Below, piece after piece: positions 11,140-22,140 of a stretch of 64,000 bases of DNA. Every line of letters starts with the position of its first letter. Position 1 is the stretch's first letter. Source of the stretch: Pegea sp. RAD2-039 (lineage: Eukaryota > Chordata > Thaliacea > Salpida > Salpidae); NCBI GenBank assembly GCA_034620365.1, contig JAQGEQ010000335.1:248001-312000 (forward strand), given 5' to 3'. The notes below the pieces were generated by a model, which saw only the letters and a list, made by a program, of their open reading frames with translations, had not been told where the DNA came from and made no database searches. Position numbers and translations under genes: made by a program.

Positions 11140-14100
11140 TTGTGCATTCTTTTCCATTTCCTTTATATCCCTCATTACAGGTGCATGAATATCCTCCAAT
11201 TGTATTATTACAAATTGCTTCAATATGGCATTCGTGTGTTTCACTTCCGCATTCATCAATGTCTTCATTAAAAATGAAATGATTATAAGAAAAGATATTA
11301 GGCTTAAATACAAGTTTTTTACAAACTCTAATGGATTTTACTTAGCTATTATGCTAAAAATATAAAAACAAATTATAACTTCTAATAGTAACAGTTTCAT
11401 TACGTATCCGAAAGGATTTTTGTCTAAATATCTAGTAGTGACGGTAAGTAGTAAAACAGATTAACAGGAAAATCTCATAAATGAAAACTTTTGTTATTAG
11501 TCAAGCAGCTAATTGATTTTTTATTGTGGAATAGTTGTTAGTAAAAACTATAGTTTCTGATAATCACAGTTTCCTTATTGCAAATCACTTTCTTATTTTA
11601 AAAATTTAGACACGGATGTTTTTATTGAAAATTTAATTTATCTCTAAATCTCACAAATGATAAAACTTAACGTATATCTTGCAAGTCGGATTTTGTTCAT
11701 TTTTGATTAAATGAAACTATGACTTACAAACTACTAATAGATACAAAAATATTCAATCAGATGAAGGTAATCAAATTACCTGAACAATTGTAACCGTTTC
11801 CTTGGTATCCAGAGTTACATTTACATTTGTAACTACCAATAGTATTAATACAAGCAGCATTGAAATTGCAATCTTCTAATTCATATAAACATTCATCAAT
11901 ATCTGCATATAAATGAAAAATATTTCAATTTTATATTACATCCTTTAAGAAAAGTAGAACACAAACCAAAACAAGATAAACCATTTCCCCTGTATCCACT
12001 TTTACATATACATGTAAAACTACCTTCTAAATTATTACAATTAGCTTCAGAATGACAATTATTGGTTTCATCTTCACATTCGTTAACATCTTTTAAAACA
12101 GTTTTTTTATCAATGAGAGCATTCTACTTAATCTTCATTTAGTTTTTCATTCACCTGAACACGTGACACCTTCTCCAGTAAAACCCTCTAAGCATTTACA
12201 TTGAAAACTGCCATCAATGTTGATACATTTTGCTTTACTATTACAATTGTCTTTATTCTCTTCACATTCATTTATATCTACAAGAAAATCAGAAATTTCT
12301 ACTTTGCAAGAAAATACTTAATCAAAAATCTATACTACAAATTTCTAGTATCTACTAACATTTATAAATAATCTCTTATTAGTCTATATTTGAAACTATT
12401 TTATTCATAACGAAGTTTCATAAAATAAAATAAATTTAAAATTTTGAAGAGACGCTAATTTATTTAAATCACATATAAAGATTTTTTTAAATAAGAATTT
12501 AAATTGAATACTTTGTGTGATAATAATAAGAAAAAAACATTTTTGTTCAATTAAAACAATTGTTAGTAACTGTTGGTGAATTTTACAAAAGCACAAAAAT
12601 TATCGTAGCTAATCCTTCAAGAACATATATTTACTAACCAAGACATGAAAGTCCGTCTCCTTTGTATCCTTCTTTGCATAAACATTCATAATGTCCTTTT
12701 ATATTGAAGCAATTTGCATTAACATCACAATTATGTTCGCCGTTCCCACATTCATCAACGTCTGATTGTAAAAAAACAAATTTTTTTGTTTAAACTTTTT
12801 AGTTTGCACTACCATACTATACTAAAGCTTCCATCACAAAGGATCAGTTTAAAAGAAAATAAATTTAACAAGAAGTTAATTTCAAAATTAACCTCTACAA
12901 ATAGTTCCATTTCCATGATATCCATTAGCACAAGTACAAATATAGCTGCCCAATATATCTGTACAGATTGCATCTTCATGACACAAGTCAGTTTTTATTG
13001 AGCACTCATCATCATCTAAAAAACAAGAAAAAATATTTAGAAAATATGATAGAATAAAATCTTAAGATGATAATATCAAGGTCTTTAAAAACCAAATAGT
13101 TACTGGTGCTTGTTATCTAAACCAATGATGAATCTTACGGTTATTAAGGGAGCAGTAAAAGTTTTATGATTTGTTAAAACTAAATCCTATAAAATAGTAA
13201 ATGTTCACATTTAATCGTAAATTACAAAAAAATAATTAACAATTATAAACAAATATTCTCTTACTTATACATTCGATACCATTTCCTGAATATCCTTGAT
13301 TACAAGAACATTTAAAGCTTCCAATTAGATTTGTGCAAGTTGCTACATCATTACAGTTATTTAAATTGTTTTCACATTCATCAACATCTGAAAGTTATTT
13401 AGAATTAATATTATACTAGATTTGAAATCTGTAGAAAGATTTTGAATACATAAGCTTGATCTCATCCTAACACATTTTTAAGTACCATTTCAAAGTTTAA
13501 ATCAATATTTGTTTTTTATTTACAAAATTTACTTCATGACTTTGAACAAACCTTCATCACAACAATCTCCTTTCCACCCTTTTGAACATTGGCAAGTTTG
13601 AGTTGAAGCATCTGGTGTACCATTGTTAAAGCAAATCACATTACATGGTTTAACTTGTTCAAAATAATCCGGACAAGTTCTTCCATTGCAACTTTGTTGC
13701 TGAGTAATACTTCTATTTCTTGTTGTAAGTCCTGAAACTCCACATGACTTAGTACAAGAAGTCCATGAACTCCATTGTGAGACTTGGCAATCCACTTTAA
13801 TACAATTAGTTGTTAAAAAACGTATAAAATGACTAATGCAAATAATAATTAAAAATAAATGATTTAAAAACTTTTTATAATATTCTTTTTGTGAAAGAAC
13901 AATTATTTTGTGAAGTCGGTCATTAAAGTTTTAAAACCTACAAACCTCACCTGGACAGCATTGAGTATTACAGTTAGCTATTTGAACACGTTCTCCCTCA
14001 CATACATCACCACCACAACTTGCTTCAACTTTTATTCTACGAAATCGTGTTTGCTTGCCAGTACCACAAGTTGCACTACACCTGTTTACATTTTATGTTA

Positions 14101-15335
14101 GTGTTTATACTCATAAATATCTAAATAATAAACTTACCCTTGCCATGCAGTCCATTCTGTCCATGAACAATCAACCTTACAACATTCAGTGTTACAAGAT
14201 CTCGAGTCGTTGTTTGCTCCTTGGCATGATTTGCCATGACAACTTGCGATCGTAGCAATTGTCCTCTGTCTAGATTGTAATCCACTTCCACAAGACTTTG
14301 AACAGCTTCCAAATTTACTCCAATTTGTCCATTTACAGTCAACAGCACAACACTGTGTGTTGCAGGTTATTGTTTCTGTATTTGGACCAACACAAGCGGC
14401 TCCACCGCAGCTAGCTTCTCTCGTTTTATTTCTTTGTCTGCTCTGCGATCCAGATCCACAAGTAAGTGAGCACTTATCATAACTGCTCCATTGCCCCCAT
14501 ACACAGTCAACTAGACAGCAACCACTTGAACATTGTTGTGTTTGAGTTGTTGGTCCAGAGCATGGATTCCCTCCACACTTGGCAGGTTTTGAAATCGATC
14601 TTGATCTAGTGTGGTTCCCACTTCCACATGTCACTGGACATTGCCCATATACTGACCACGGGTTCCAGATGCAATTTTCTGGGCAACAGACACGTCCACA
14701 CTTTTTACTTTCCCTTGAGCGTCCTGAGCAATCTGTTCCTTTCGACCCAAAGGCCTTTTTAGTTCTTGTTCTGTAAACTTCGGATATCGAACATGTTGTT
14801 TTGCATTTACTCCAACTAGACCAGCTGTTCCACTGACAATCTGATTTTAAATGAAATCTGTTTTATTATAATGTTTCAATATCATACTTTTGTATTGGAA
14901 TAACTTTTTACCTACGCATTGTGGAGGTGAGCATGATCTAGAATCTGGAAGGCTGCAATAACCACAGTTTCCTTGATAATTTCTTTTAACTGGTCTTATT
15001 TTAGCATCAATGCATGATGTTGATGGGCATGGATAAGAAATTAAGGTAAAATCAATAGGTGGTGCAACAGGTCTTTGGCATGTCGTAATTTGTTCACATT
15101 TACTCCAAGAAAAACAATAATTCGGACATCGTTGTCTTTTCATAAAAAAATATTTCTGAATCTTAATCATTAAGCTTCAGTTTTGTATAAACAACAAAAA
15201 TCAAGTTTTGGTTGTTTTACGAATGAATACTATTTACAATTCCGATTAAACAATTTCTAACCCATAAGCCTTTATCGGGAGATAAATCATCAGAAAATAG
15301 TTCAGTAAATATATCAGCTGTAAAGAATTCAACAT
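11140..15335 (-). CDS. secreted TSP1-EGF repeat protein; 12 exons found, 3' end not found
   Basis: Exons: 15262-15335, 14912-15135, 14138-14840, 13951-14081, 13552-13794, then seven of 123 bp at 13265, 12893, 12639, 12155, 11967, 11780 and 11140. They give 745 residues plus an open phase-1 end. Exon 1 encodes a hydrophobic leader (starts MLNSLQLIYLLNYF). A cysteine-rich segment follows, then six thrombospondin type-1 repeats with W..WS..CS.TCGSG cores and CNTQCC-type ends, one EGF-like unit, and seven calcium-binding-type EGF domains (DIDEC...CxNTIGSYxCxC..GYxGxGxxC). This suits an extracellular matrix or adhesion protein. The order TSP1x6 then EGF recalls the C-terminal half of hemicentin, but no G2F domain is visible. 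The true C-terminus is unknown. Confidence 0.88.
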
Positions 15336-15339
15336 TCTC

Positions 15340-16480
15340 AGCTTCTTGAGTTTATTCTGTAAAAAATTTAAAAATTTTATTAGAATTAGAAACATAAAAA
15401 AGCTGTTGAAGAAATTTTAAGAAACAATAAAAATCTCAAAAAGTGAAATAACTTCTGAAACAGAAACTAAATTTCTACAAAACCATTCGAGGTTATAATT
15501 TAGTGATCTGCTTCTATAAGCAACCATTCTCTTTGCAACTTGATTGGTAAAATAAAGCGTTAGAGAGCACATCCGCAAAGATGACATTTTACTTTCACTT
15601 CCGAGAGGAAAACTTGGTTCTTCCTGGTTGTCACACTGACGTCTTTTTGAAAGTTAATTACCAGAAAATTTATATAATTTGAATCTAGATTTTACTAATC
15701 TGTATATATCTTCTATAGATCTTCTTTTATAAACCTTAACTAATAATAATTCATCTTCTTTTGTGTTTTTAGTAAAGATAAATCATTGTACATCCGTATA
15801 AGATTTAATTAGTTATTGTTCAACTTTTGGTTTGCAAAATTAATAATTGCATTTTCTATAAGTCCTGAATGAAATCTTTAAGAATTTTTTAGTTATTTTT
15901 TGCATTGATTTAGTTTGTGATATAGGCTCTAATCCGTGAGCTTTACAAGCTATATGATTTTTCTAAATTTCATTACAAATGGTTATGCTCCAAATTATTA
16001 ATAGTCGCTACTAGTTAAAACGGTTTTTTATTCTGTTTAGTGATAAATTAGCTACAATTTCAAAAATTTAGATTTTTCATTGTATTTTTTTAGCACAAAA
16101 ACCTTTGAATTTTGCGTAACAAAATATAAATATTAAATATTAAAATATAAAATTTGAGCCTGTCTGATTGCACATGATATGTGTGAAGATGATCGCCTAG
16201 AAAATAAATTTCTTCTAAACAAAGTATGAAATCGAAAATAGAAGGAAAGACTGACTTCATTTAACCATTCACAACCAATTTATTTTAAGTAAACATTTCG
16301 AGGTTCATCATGGGCCTTAAAAATCAACAAGTTTTTTTTCAAAAAACGGGATAATCACTGGACCCACATCTTCTTTCATCAAACTCTCTTCGCAAACAAT
16401 TGTGAACACCTGAGATATCAATTTACAGAAGCCTATCATCAAATCTAACAAGCGTCAAAAAGACAATTCTTCTATCACAT
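15340..16480. other. 5' flank of the TSP1/EGF gene; no gene seen
   Basis: AT-rich sequence with no supportable exon. It should contain the promoter of the leftward TSP1/EGF gene, but no distinctive element stands out. Confidence 0.5.
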
Positions 16481-16485
16481 TATGT

Positions 16486-16755
16486 ATGTTCTCCAACGCA
16501 CGGTCGATTATTAACAAAATTTTCCAATTGAAAGCTCTTTTGTATTCCCAAGATTTCACATTTGTTTTCATTATTGAAACTTGGTTGAAACCGTTTTATC
16601 CTGATTCTTTTCTGGTTGACGGTAATCTTTTTTGTGTTTTGCGTTGTGATAGACTGTATGATAGAGGCGGCGGTGTTTGCGTAATTTACAAAATGTCGCT
16701 TGCACCCATGATCTTCAGAATTCAGATCGATACCATTAATTTTCTAGGATTTTAA
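16486..16755 (+). pseudogene. non-LTR retrotransposon endonuclease fragment
   Basis: The 89-residue translation shows SNARSIINK near its start, then ETWLKPF, and RCDRLYDRGGGVCV near the middle. These match the N-terminal part of the AP-endonuclease domain of CR1/jockey-type LINE ORF2 proteins. It is truncated on both sides and is followed within 60 bp by an oppositely oriented RT piece. A dead fragment. Confidence 0.8.
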
Positions 16756-16811
16756 ATTATCGCTTTTGATTTTCATTCCTCAAAGTCCAAATTTTCTTGT
16801 TTTATTTGTAC

Positions 16812-17690
16812 CTACCTACCACCCTCTAAAATTAATGACGGGGTTACTATTAAGGCACTATTGAAGGTTCTGAAGAGTGTTGTATGTCCTGATTTATATA
16901 TTTTACTATCGTATTTAATATTAAGTTTCCCACATACTAATCTCGTAAATGTGGCCTGAACAGATTCGATTTTTTTGATATCACTAACTTGATATGGCAT
17001 CTGTGCACTGTGACATTGTATTCAAGAATTGGACGTACGTACAATTTGAAAAGGTTGATAAAAAAGCATGGGTTCTTAAAATTAAAGGTCTTTATAATAA
17101 GAAAGACAAGGTTGATTGATTTTCCAAAGATTTTGGAAACATAATTGAGCCATTTAAAGTCAGATGACAGAGTAATACCAAGGTCTAGGACCAAAGATAC
17201 TCGTTGAATAATAAATCCATTGATGAAGTATTGGTTTAGAAAATTTGCAGATGGACTACTTTCAGACTGGGCTGGATTCTGATCTGACAGTTAATAGACC
17301 AGTTTTTTACAATATTTAGTGCAGTTTGTAGTTTTGAAGGGTTGCAAGATAATAGCTTCTCATAAAAATCACACTGATATCATTTACTGCTACTAGTAAC
17401 TGATGAGGTCTTCAAGTAAAAGTAGAAATAGAAGGGGACCTAGAACGGAACCCTGAGGAACACCACTAGTGATTTGACTAGGAGTAGATAAAAGACCTTT
17501 CAACACGAGTTTGTTGGATTCTACCTGATAAATAATCTCCAATCCACTTTAAGATAAAGCTGCTGCTTTGTAAAACAAAAAGGAGTTTGTTATTTTGGAC
17601 AGAATCAAACGCCTTAGCAAAATCGAGATATTAAATGTCAACAAGAGTATTACATTCAAAATGGGCTGTAAGCTCACTAAAAAAAGAAAG
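16812..17690 (-). pseudogene. decayed LINE reverse-transcriptase fragment
   Basis: Reading the minus strand from about 17,690 leftward gives YLDFAKAFDSVQNNKLL, then SGVPQGSVLGPLLF, a VAVNDISV remnant where the catalytic YADD box would be, then DLGITLSS, LYVRPILEYN and KKIESVQATFTRLVC. These are reverse-transcriptase and thumb motifs in the right order. Stops and frameshifts interrupt them. The element is CR1/jockey-like and inactive. It may belong to the same insertion as the endonuclease piece at 16,486 after an inversion. Confidence 0.85.
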
Positions 17691-18603
17691 ACTTAAAAAT
17701 ATAACATAGTAAGCCTTAGTTTATTTTCATATAAAGATATAATGAGTAAATCAAATAATCTTAAGCAAATGTAAGACAAATGCATAATGGCATATTTGAA
17801 AGATATAATAATATCAACATCTTATATCACAGTTTCGGAAGAATTTAATAAACAGCTCCTTTAGTTAATAAAGATTGTGAAAGTTTATTTTCTTTCTGTT
17901 TATACATGTTTTAAATTATTAAAAGAAATAGTTTCTTAAATCTTATTTTTTGCAAATAAAGCTCGAAACTGAAAAATCCAAATTTATCCGCTGTTGGTTT
18001 TGTTCTTTGATATTTGTGTTTATGTTCAAAATACTATGTTCAAGATAAAAGTTAAACTATTTAGATTTAATGAAATTGTTTCAACTTTTTTTAAACAAGT
18101 AAGTTCAAAATATTATTCATGAATTCTGAAAATTGTTCATATATACAAAAGCATCTCATTAGTAGTTTTCTTGAAAATTTCTTCATAATTCCTAAATGCT
18201 TTCATGATTATGTGTTTTTATTTAAGTTGTTCAGAACTAAAAAAGGATTTTTTTTTAGTGAAAAAGATTTTAGAGAATTTATTTCTAATTTTTTTTTCTA
18301 ATTTTCAAAATCAAATTTAAAATTTCCTTTAATCAATTTTCAGACTTTCACTAAAAGTTTTTTCTATTTATGTTTATTAATTTCTTCTTTTAGAAGGAAA
18401 ATTAAATTATTAAAAATCCTTTTAATCCTTTTAATTATTAATATTATATTAAATATTTGTTCAAACTGCCAAAGAGATGTATTAAACATTTTCTAGATAG
18501 AATTAGTGCAAGGTGTTCTTTGTTTAAAATTTTTAAGAACAATGTTTAATTTGCAGATCTTTTTTTATAATGTCTTTAAAAATGTAAAAGTTTTTGTTAA
18601 ATA

Positions 18604-21600
18604 ATGATTGGAAGAAAGTGGAAAGAGGTCATTCTTCTTTTTAGTTTTATTTTTATTTGTTTTGGAGATAAACAATATTCAAAATTTGTCTTCAAAAATG
18701 AAAAGGAGAATCTGATTTTGCATCAAAATCAAAATATTTCTTTAAATTGTTCTTTAAATCTTCAAATTAGAAATAAATATTATGAAGTTTTTGGAAATGT
18801 AACTTGGTTTAAAGATGAAAAAGAGTTGAAATCAACTTCTCATCATTGGATCCTTCAAAACAGATCTTTAATTATTTTCAATCAATCTGAACTTTCTAGT
18901 TTTTATCATTGTAATTTTGTTTTGATGAATTCCATAAAACTTTCTTCCAAAAGATTTAGAGTCAAAAAAGCAATTATTAAAAGTCCAACAATTTCAGGAG
19001 ATTCAAATATTCAAATTGGTTCTTTTATTCACTTAATTTGTAATTTTTCAAATTCATTTCCCAAACCAAAAGTCTTATGGTTTCATTCTAACACATCATT
19101 GGATGATAATTTGAATGTGAAAATACTTGAAGATGGGAATTTGTTGATTTTAAATTTAAAATCGACAAATTTGGGGAAATATTTTTGTGAAATTTCAAAT
19201 GTAGCTGGAGATGAAAGAAGTGAAGAAATTGAAATCAAAATTGCTTCTCAATCAATCCCTGAGATGAAGTTCTTGAATCCTTGGAACAAATCCAGCTTCC
19301 CAGGATCAACAATCTTCTTTCATTGCTTCTCGAAGACTACTTATGACGTCGTTTGGAGTCAAGATTCAAAAATCTTGAATTTTTCAACAAATCATTTTAG
19401 AAAATTTCAAAATGGAACTTTAAAAATCACAAACATCACCTCACGTGACCACGGTATCTTCACGTGCTCATTACGTCATCAAAATATGCAAATTAGCCGC
19501 ACAAATGCTACTTTGGAAGTCATTTCACCTCCTTTCTTCACTTCAACTCCAAATCCGATTTACAAATATTCAAATTCGTCCAATCAGGTGATCCCTTGCT
19601 CAGTAGGAGGACTTCCTCAACCGGAAGTGACGTGGCTGAAGAATGGACGCGTTATTCCTAATCATCAATTGACTTCAAGTGACCCAGTTGGTTTCTATCA
19701 ATGTTTAGCGACTAATAAGTTTGGAAATATGCAAATTATAACGCAAATTGTGAATCCGTTCACTTCTACTTTCAACTCCTCATTTCATTTCAACGAAATC
19801 GCGAATGATTACGTCATTCTCAATTGGAAAAAGCCCGAAAACGATCACGTGAGCTTTGTGATTGCTTGGAGCGGCGACCGGAAATCGGAAGCGCGAATCG
19901 TGTATGAACCGGAAGTGACTATTTCCGGTCTGACGTCACAAAACAATTACGAGTTTCTACTTCTTTTTTGTGACGTCACATTTCTCGCTTGTCATCTTCA
20001 ATCTGATCTTCATCTTTCATCTGACGACTCGATTGACGTGAAGATTACTAACGTGACGTCATCAAGTGCATGCGTTGAAATCACTTCATTGATGACGTCA
20101 CAAATTAATGGAAGTTTTTACAATTTGATTGTTAAAAGTGAAAAGGAGAAATTTGAAATTGAGCCAATCACAAGCAAGTATGAATTGAATCATCTTAAAT
20201 CACAAAGTGAATATTTGTTAAAAGTTCAAATCAAGTTTCCAGATCAGAAAGTCTTCTTCACATCTCAATCGCAATTTGTTTTCAAGACTCTTGAAGAAAC
20301 TAGAAAGGTTTTAGAAGCTCCAGAAAATCTTTGTATTTCTTCCAACAAAACGTCTTCTATCATTACCTGGTCTCCTTTAAAAACAAATCAGTCTTTTGAT
20401 GGTTACAAAATCGTCATGAAAACGCGATTTTCAAAGAAGAAGAAAGTTTTTGAGGTTCCTTCAACATCAACGAGTTTTGTGTTTGGATCGCTCAGAAATC
20501 AATTGATCAAGGTGTGCGCGTTCAATAGCGCAGGTTTGGGTCGATTTTCATCACTTGTGACGTCATCAACATCAACATTAAGTCTTCTTCGAGATGAAAA
20601 TGAAGAGGAAGCTCCGGAAATCATCGAAATGATCTCAACTTCTTCCACCATCCAACTAAAATGGCGCTTATCGGAAAAATCTTCTGAGCAAGGATCTGGT
20701 TACATTTTGAAATGGGGCGAGCTATCACCAGACGCGCGTCAGAAGCGTTTACGACGTCACAAAAACTCCTTTACAATCCGAGACCTTATTCCAGACACAA
20801 CTTACTACATCAGCATCCGATGTATTAACTCGAAAAGTCACGAAAATATTCAAATTATCAAAACACAAAAGAAAAAAGTCGCCTCAACCCAAACCGACCT
20901 CTACCCACCATTAGGTGTCGCTATCGAGGTTTTATCTCCAAATTCGATCAATGTGAGTTGGGGCGATACAAATGCAAGGGCACTTGGGTCTTTTTATTCA
21001 ATTAGATGTAGAACTTCCGCTTCTGTTGACAACAAACTTCAGTTCTTCAACACAACCTCTCAAAATCTTCAAATCGATCATCTAACACCTTTCACTTATT
21101 ACCAAGTTTCAGTTCGAGTCACCGAAGCTGATGACATGATCAGTGATTGGTCGATGATTGCATCAGCAAGGACCAGTGAGATGCGACCCACATCAGCGCC
21201 TTGTGACGTCACTATTATGTCACTTGCTAATGACGTCACCAGTGTGACGTGGCAACCTCCTGAACAAGCAAATGGCAACTTGAATGGATATTTGATATTT
21301 TATTCAGTTGATTTGAAACTGGATATTTCTGATTGGATGATTGAAGTTGTAGTTGGTGCAGATGATTTAAGTTGCAAAATTGAAGGTTTAACTCCAAATA
21401 CTCATTACTATTTCATTGTGCAAGCCAGAAACAGTAAAGGGACTGGTCCTCTGTCAGATGTGGTTCACTTTCAGACCCCTAAGTCAAGTAATCAATCAGA
21501 AGACGAGGATCAGAATGGAAATTATAATATTTATTTAGTGATTGGAATCTTAGCTGTTTTGTTTATATTAGTCGTTGTCGTAGCAACTGTTGTTGTTTGT

Positions 21601-22140
21601 TGTAATGATAAATTTCCCTCATTATCATTGAGCAAAAGTAGTGAAGCAGAACGTAAGCGTCGAATCAAATACTCTCAACCTAATCACGTGACTACAAGCA
21701 CTGAAATATATCGAACCCCTGATCGAAACAGGTACCTGTCGAATGGGGTTCCTTCTAACTCGTGGTCGCGTACAACGCTGTATCGAAGTAAAACTGGTTG
21801 CTATGACGACCGAAGACTCGATTCTTACATCACACAACCTACAACAGATGAAACTCGTCCAACAGCTAGAAATAAGGAAGCCTACTTTGCGCCTTTTGCA
21901 TCTCATTTTCCCTGTGAAGCTTCTCTCAGTGATTTTGCCGGTGATAGCGCCTATGGAAGCGATCATCCGCTGACGTCATCACATCGTGATGAAGCCTGCA
22001 GTAGTCGTTTCCATGGAAACTATCGAAATGTGTCACGTGGTTTAGTTGATAAAATGAATGCTGAATTAGCAGAAGTTGTTGAGTTTGTTGAAGATATGAA
22101 AAGTAATCATTCAACAAAAGATCATGATGTTCAAGTGTAG
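18604..22140 (+). CDS. DCC/neogenin-like receptor, intronless, left copy (1178 aa)
   Basis: This is a type I membrane protein. A hydrophobic leader (residues 1-21) precedes four Ig domains (about 30-118, 125-213, 218-307, 312-385) with paired cysteines and W...C patterns. Six fibronectin III domains follow (about 390-960), then a membrane segment (about 975-999) and a ~178-residue cytoplasmic tail. Four Ig plus six FN3 is the DCC/neogenin layout, and the tail's last 35 residues contain MNAELAEVVEFVEDMKS, loosely like the P3 helix of those receptors. Netrin or RGM binding is inferred only. The start chosen is the first ATG, directly before the leader. The gene is one uninterrupted 3.5-kb exon, unlike its intron-rich neighbours. 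Robo-type or another IgFN3 receptor is an alternative. Confidence 0.9.
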   Translation: MIGRKWKEVILLFSFIFICFGDKQYSKFVFKNEKENLILHQNQNISLNCSLNLQIRNKYYEVFGNVTWFKDEKELKSTSHHWILQNRSLIIFNQSELSSFYHCNFVLMNSIKLSSKRFRVKKAIIKSPTISGDSNIQIGSFIHLICNFSNSFPKPKVLWFHSNTSLDDNLNVKILEDGNLLILNLKSTNLGKYFCEISNVAGDERSEEIEIKIASQSIPEMKFLNPWNKSSFPGSTIFFHCFSKTTYDVVWSQDSKILNFSTNHFRKFQNGTLKITNITSRDHGIFTCSLRHQNMQISRTNATLEVISPPFFTSTPNPIYKYSNSSNQVIPCSVGGLPQPEVTWLKNGRVIPNHQLTSSDPVGFYQCLATNKFGNMQIITQIVNPFTSTFNSSFHFNEIANDYVILNWKKPENDHVSFVIAWSGDRKSEARIVYEPEVTISGLTSQNNYEFLLLFCDVTFLACHLQSDLHLSSDDSIDVKITNVTSSSACVEITSLMTSQINGSFYNLIVKSEKEKFEIEPITSKYELNHLKSQSEYLLKVQIKFPDQKVFFTSQSQFVFKTLEETRKVLEAPENLCISSNKTSSIITWSPLKTNQSFDGYKIVMKTRFSKKKKVFEVPSTSTSFVFGSLRNQLIKVCAFNSAGLGRFSSLVTSSTSTLSLLRDENEEEAPEIIEMISTSSTIQLKWRLSEKSSEQGSGYILKWGELSPDARQKRLRRHKNSFTIRDLIPDTTYYISIRCINSKSHENIQIIKTQKKKVASTQTDLYPPLGVAIEVLSPNSINVSWGDTNARALGSFYSIRCRTSASVDNKLQFFNTTSQNLQIDHLTPFTYYQVSVRVTEADDMISDWSMIASARTSEMRPTSAPCDVTIMSLANDVTSVTWQPPEQANGNLNGYLIFYSVDLKLDISDWMIEVVVGADDLSCKIEGLTPNTHYYFIVQARNSKGTGPLSDVVHFQTPKSSNQSEDEDQNGNYNIYLVIGILAVLFILVVVVATVVVCCNDKFPSLSLSKSSEAERKRRIKYSQPNHVTTSTEIYRTPDRNRYLSNGVPSNSWSRTTLYRSKTGCYDDRRLDSYITQPTTDETRPTARNKEAYFAPFASHFPCEASLSDFAGDSAYGSDHPLTSSHRDEACSSRFHGNYRNVSRGLVDKMNAELAEVVEFVEDMKSNHSTKDHDVQV

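Noticed and set aside
21625-21973. Additional open frames overlapping the receptor gene on both strands
   Set aside because: They are shadows of the receptor coding frame, mirrored identically in the right arm.
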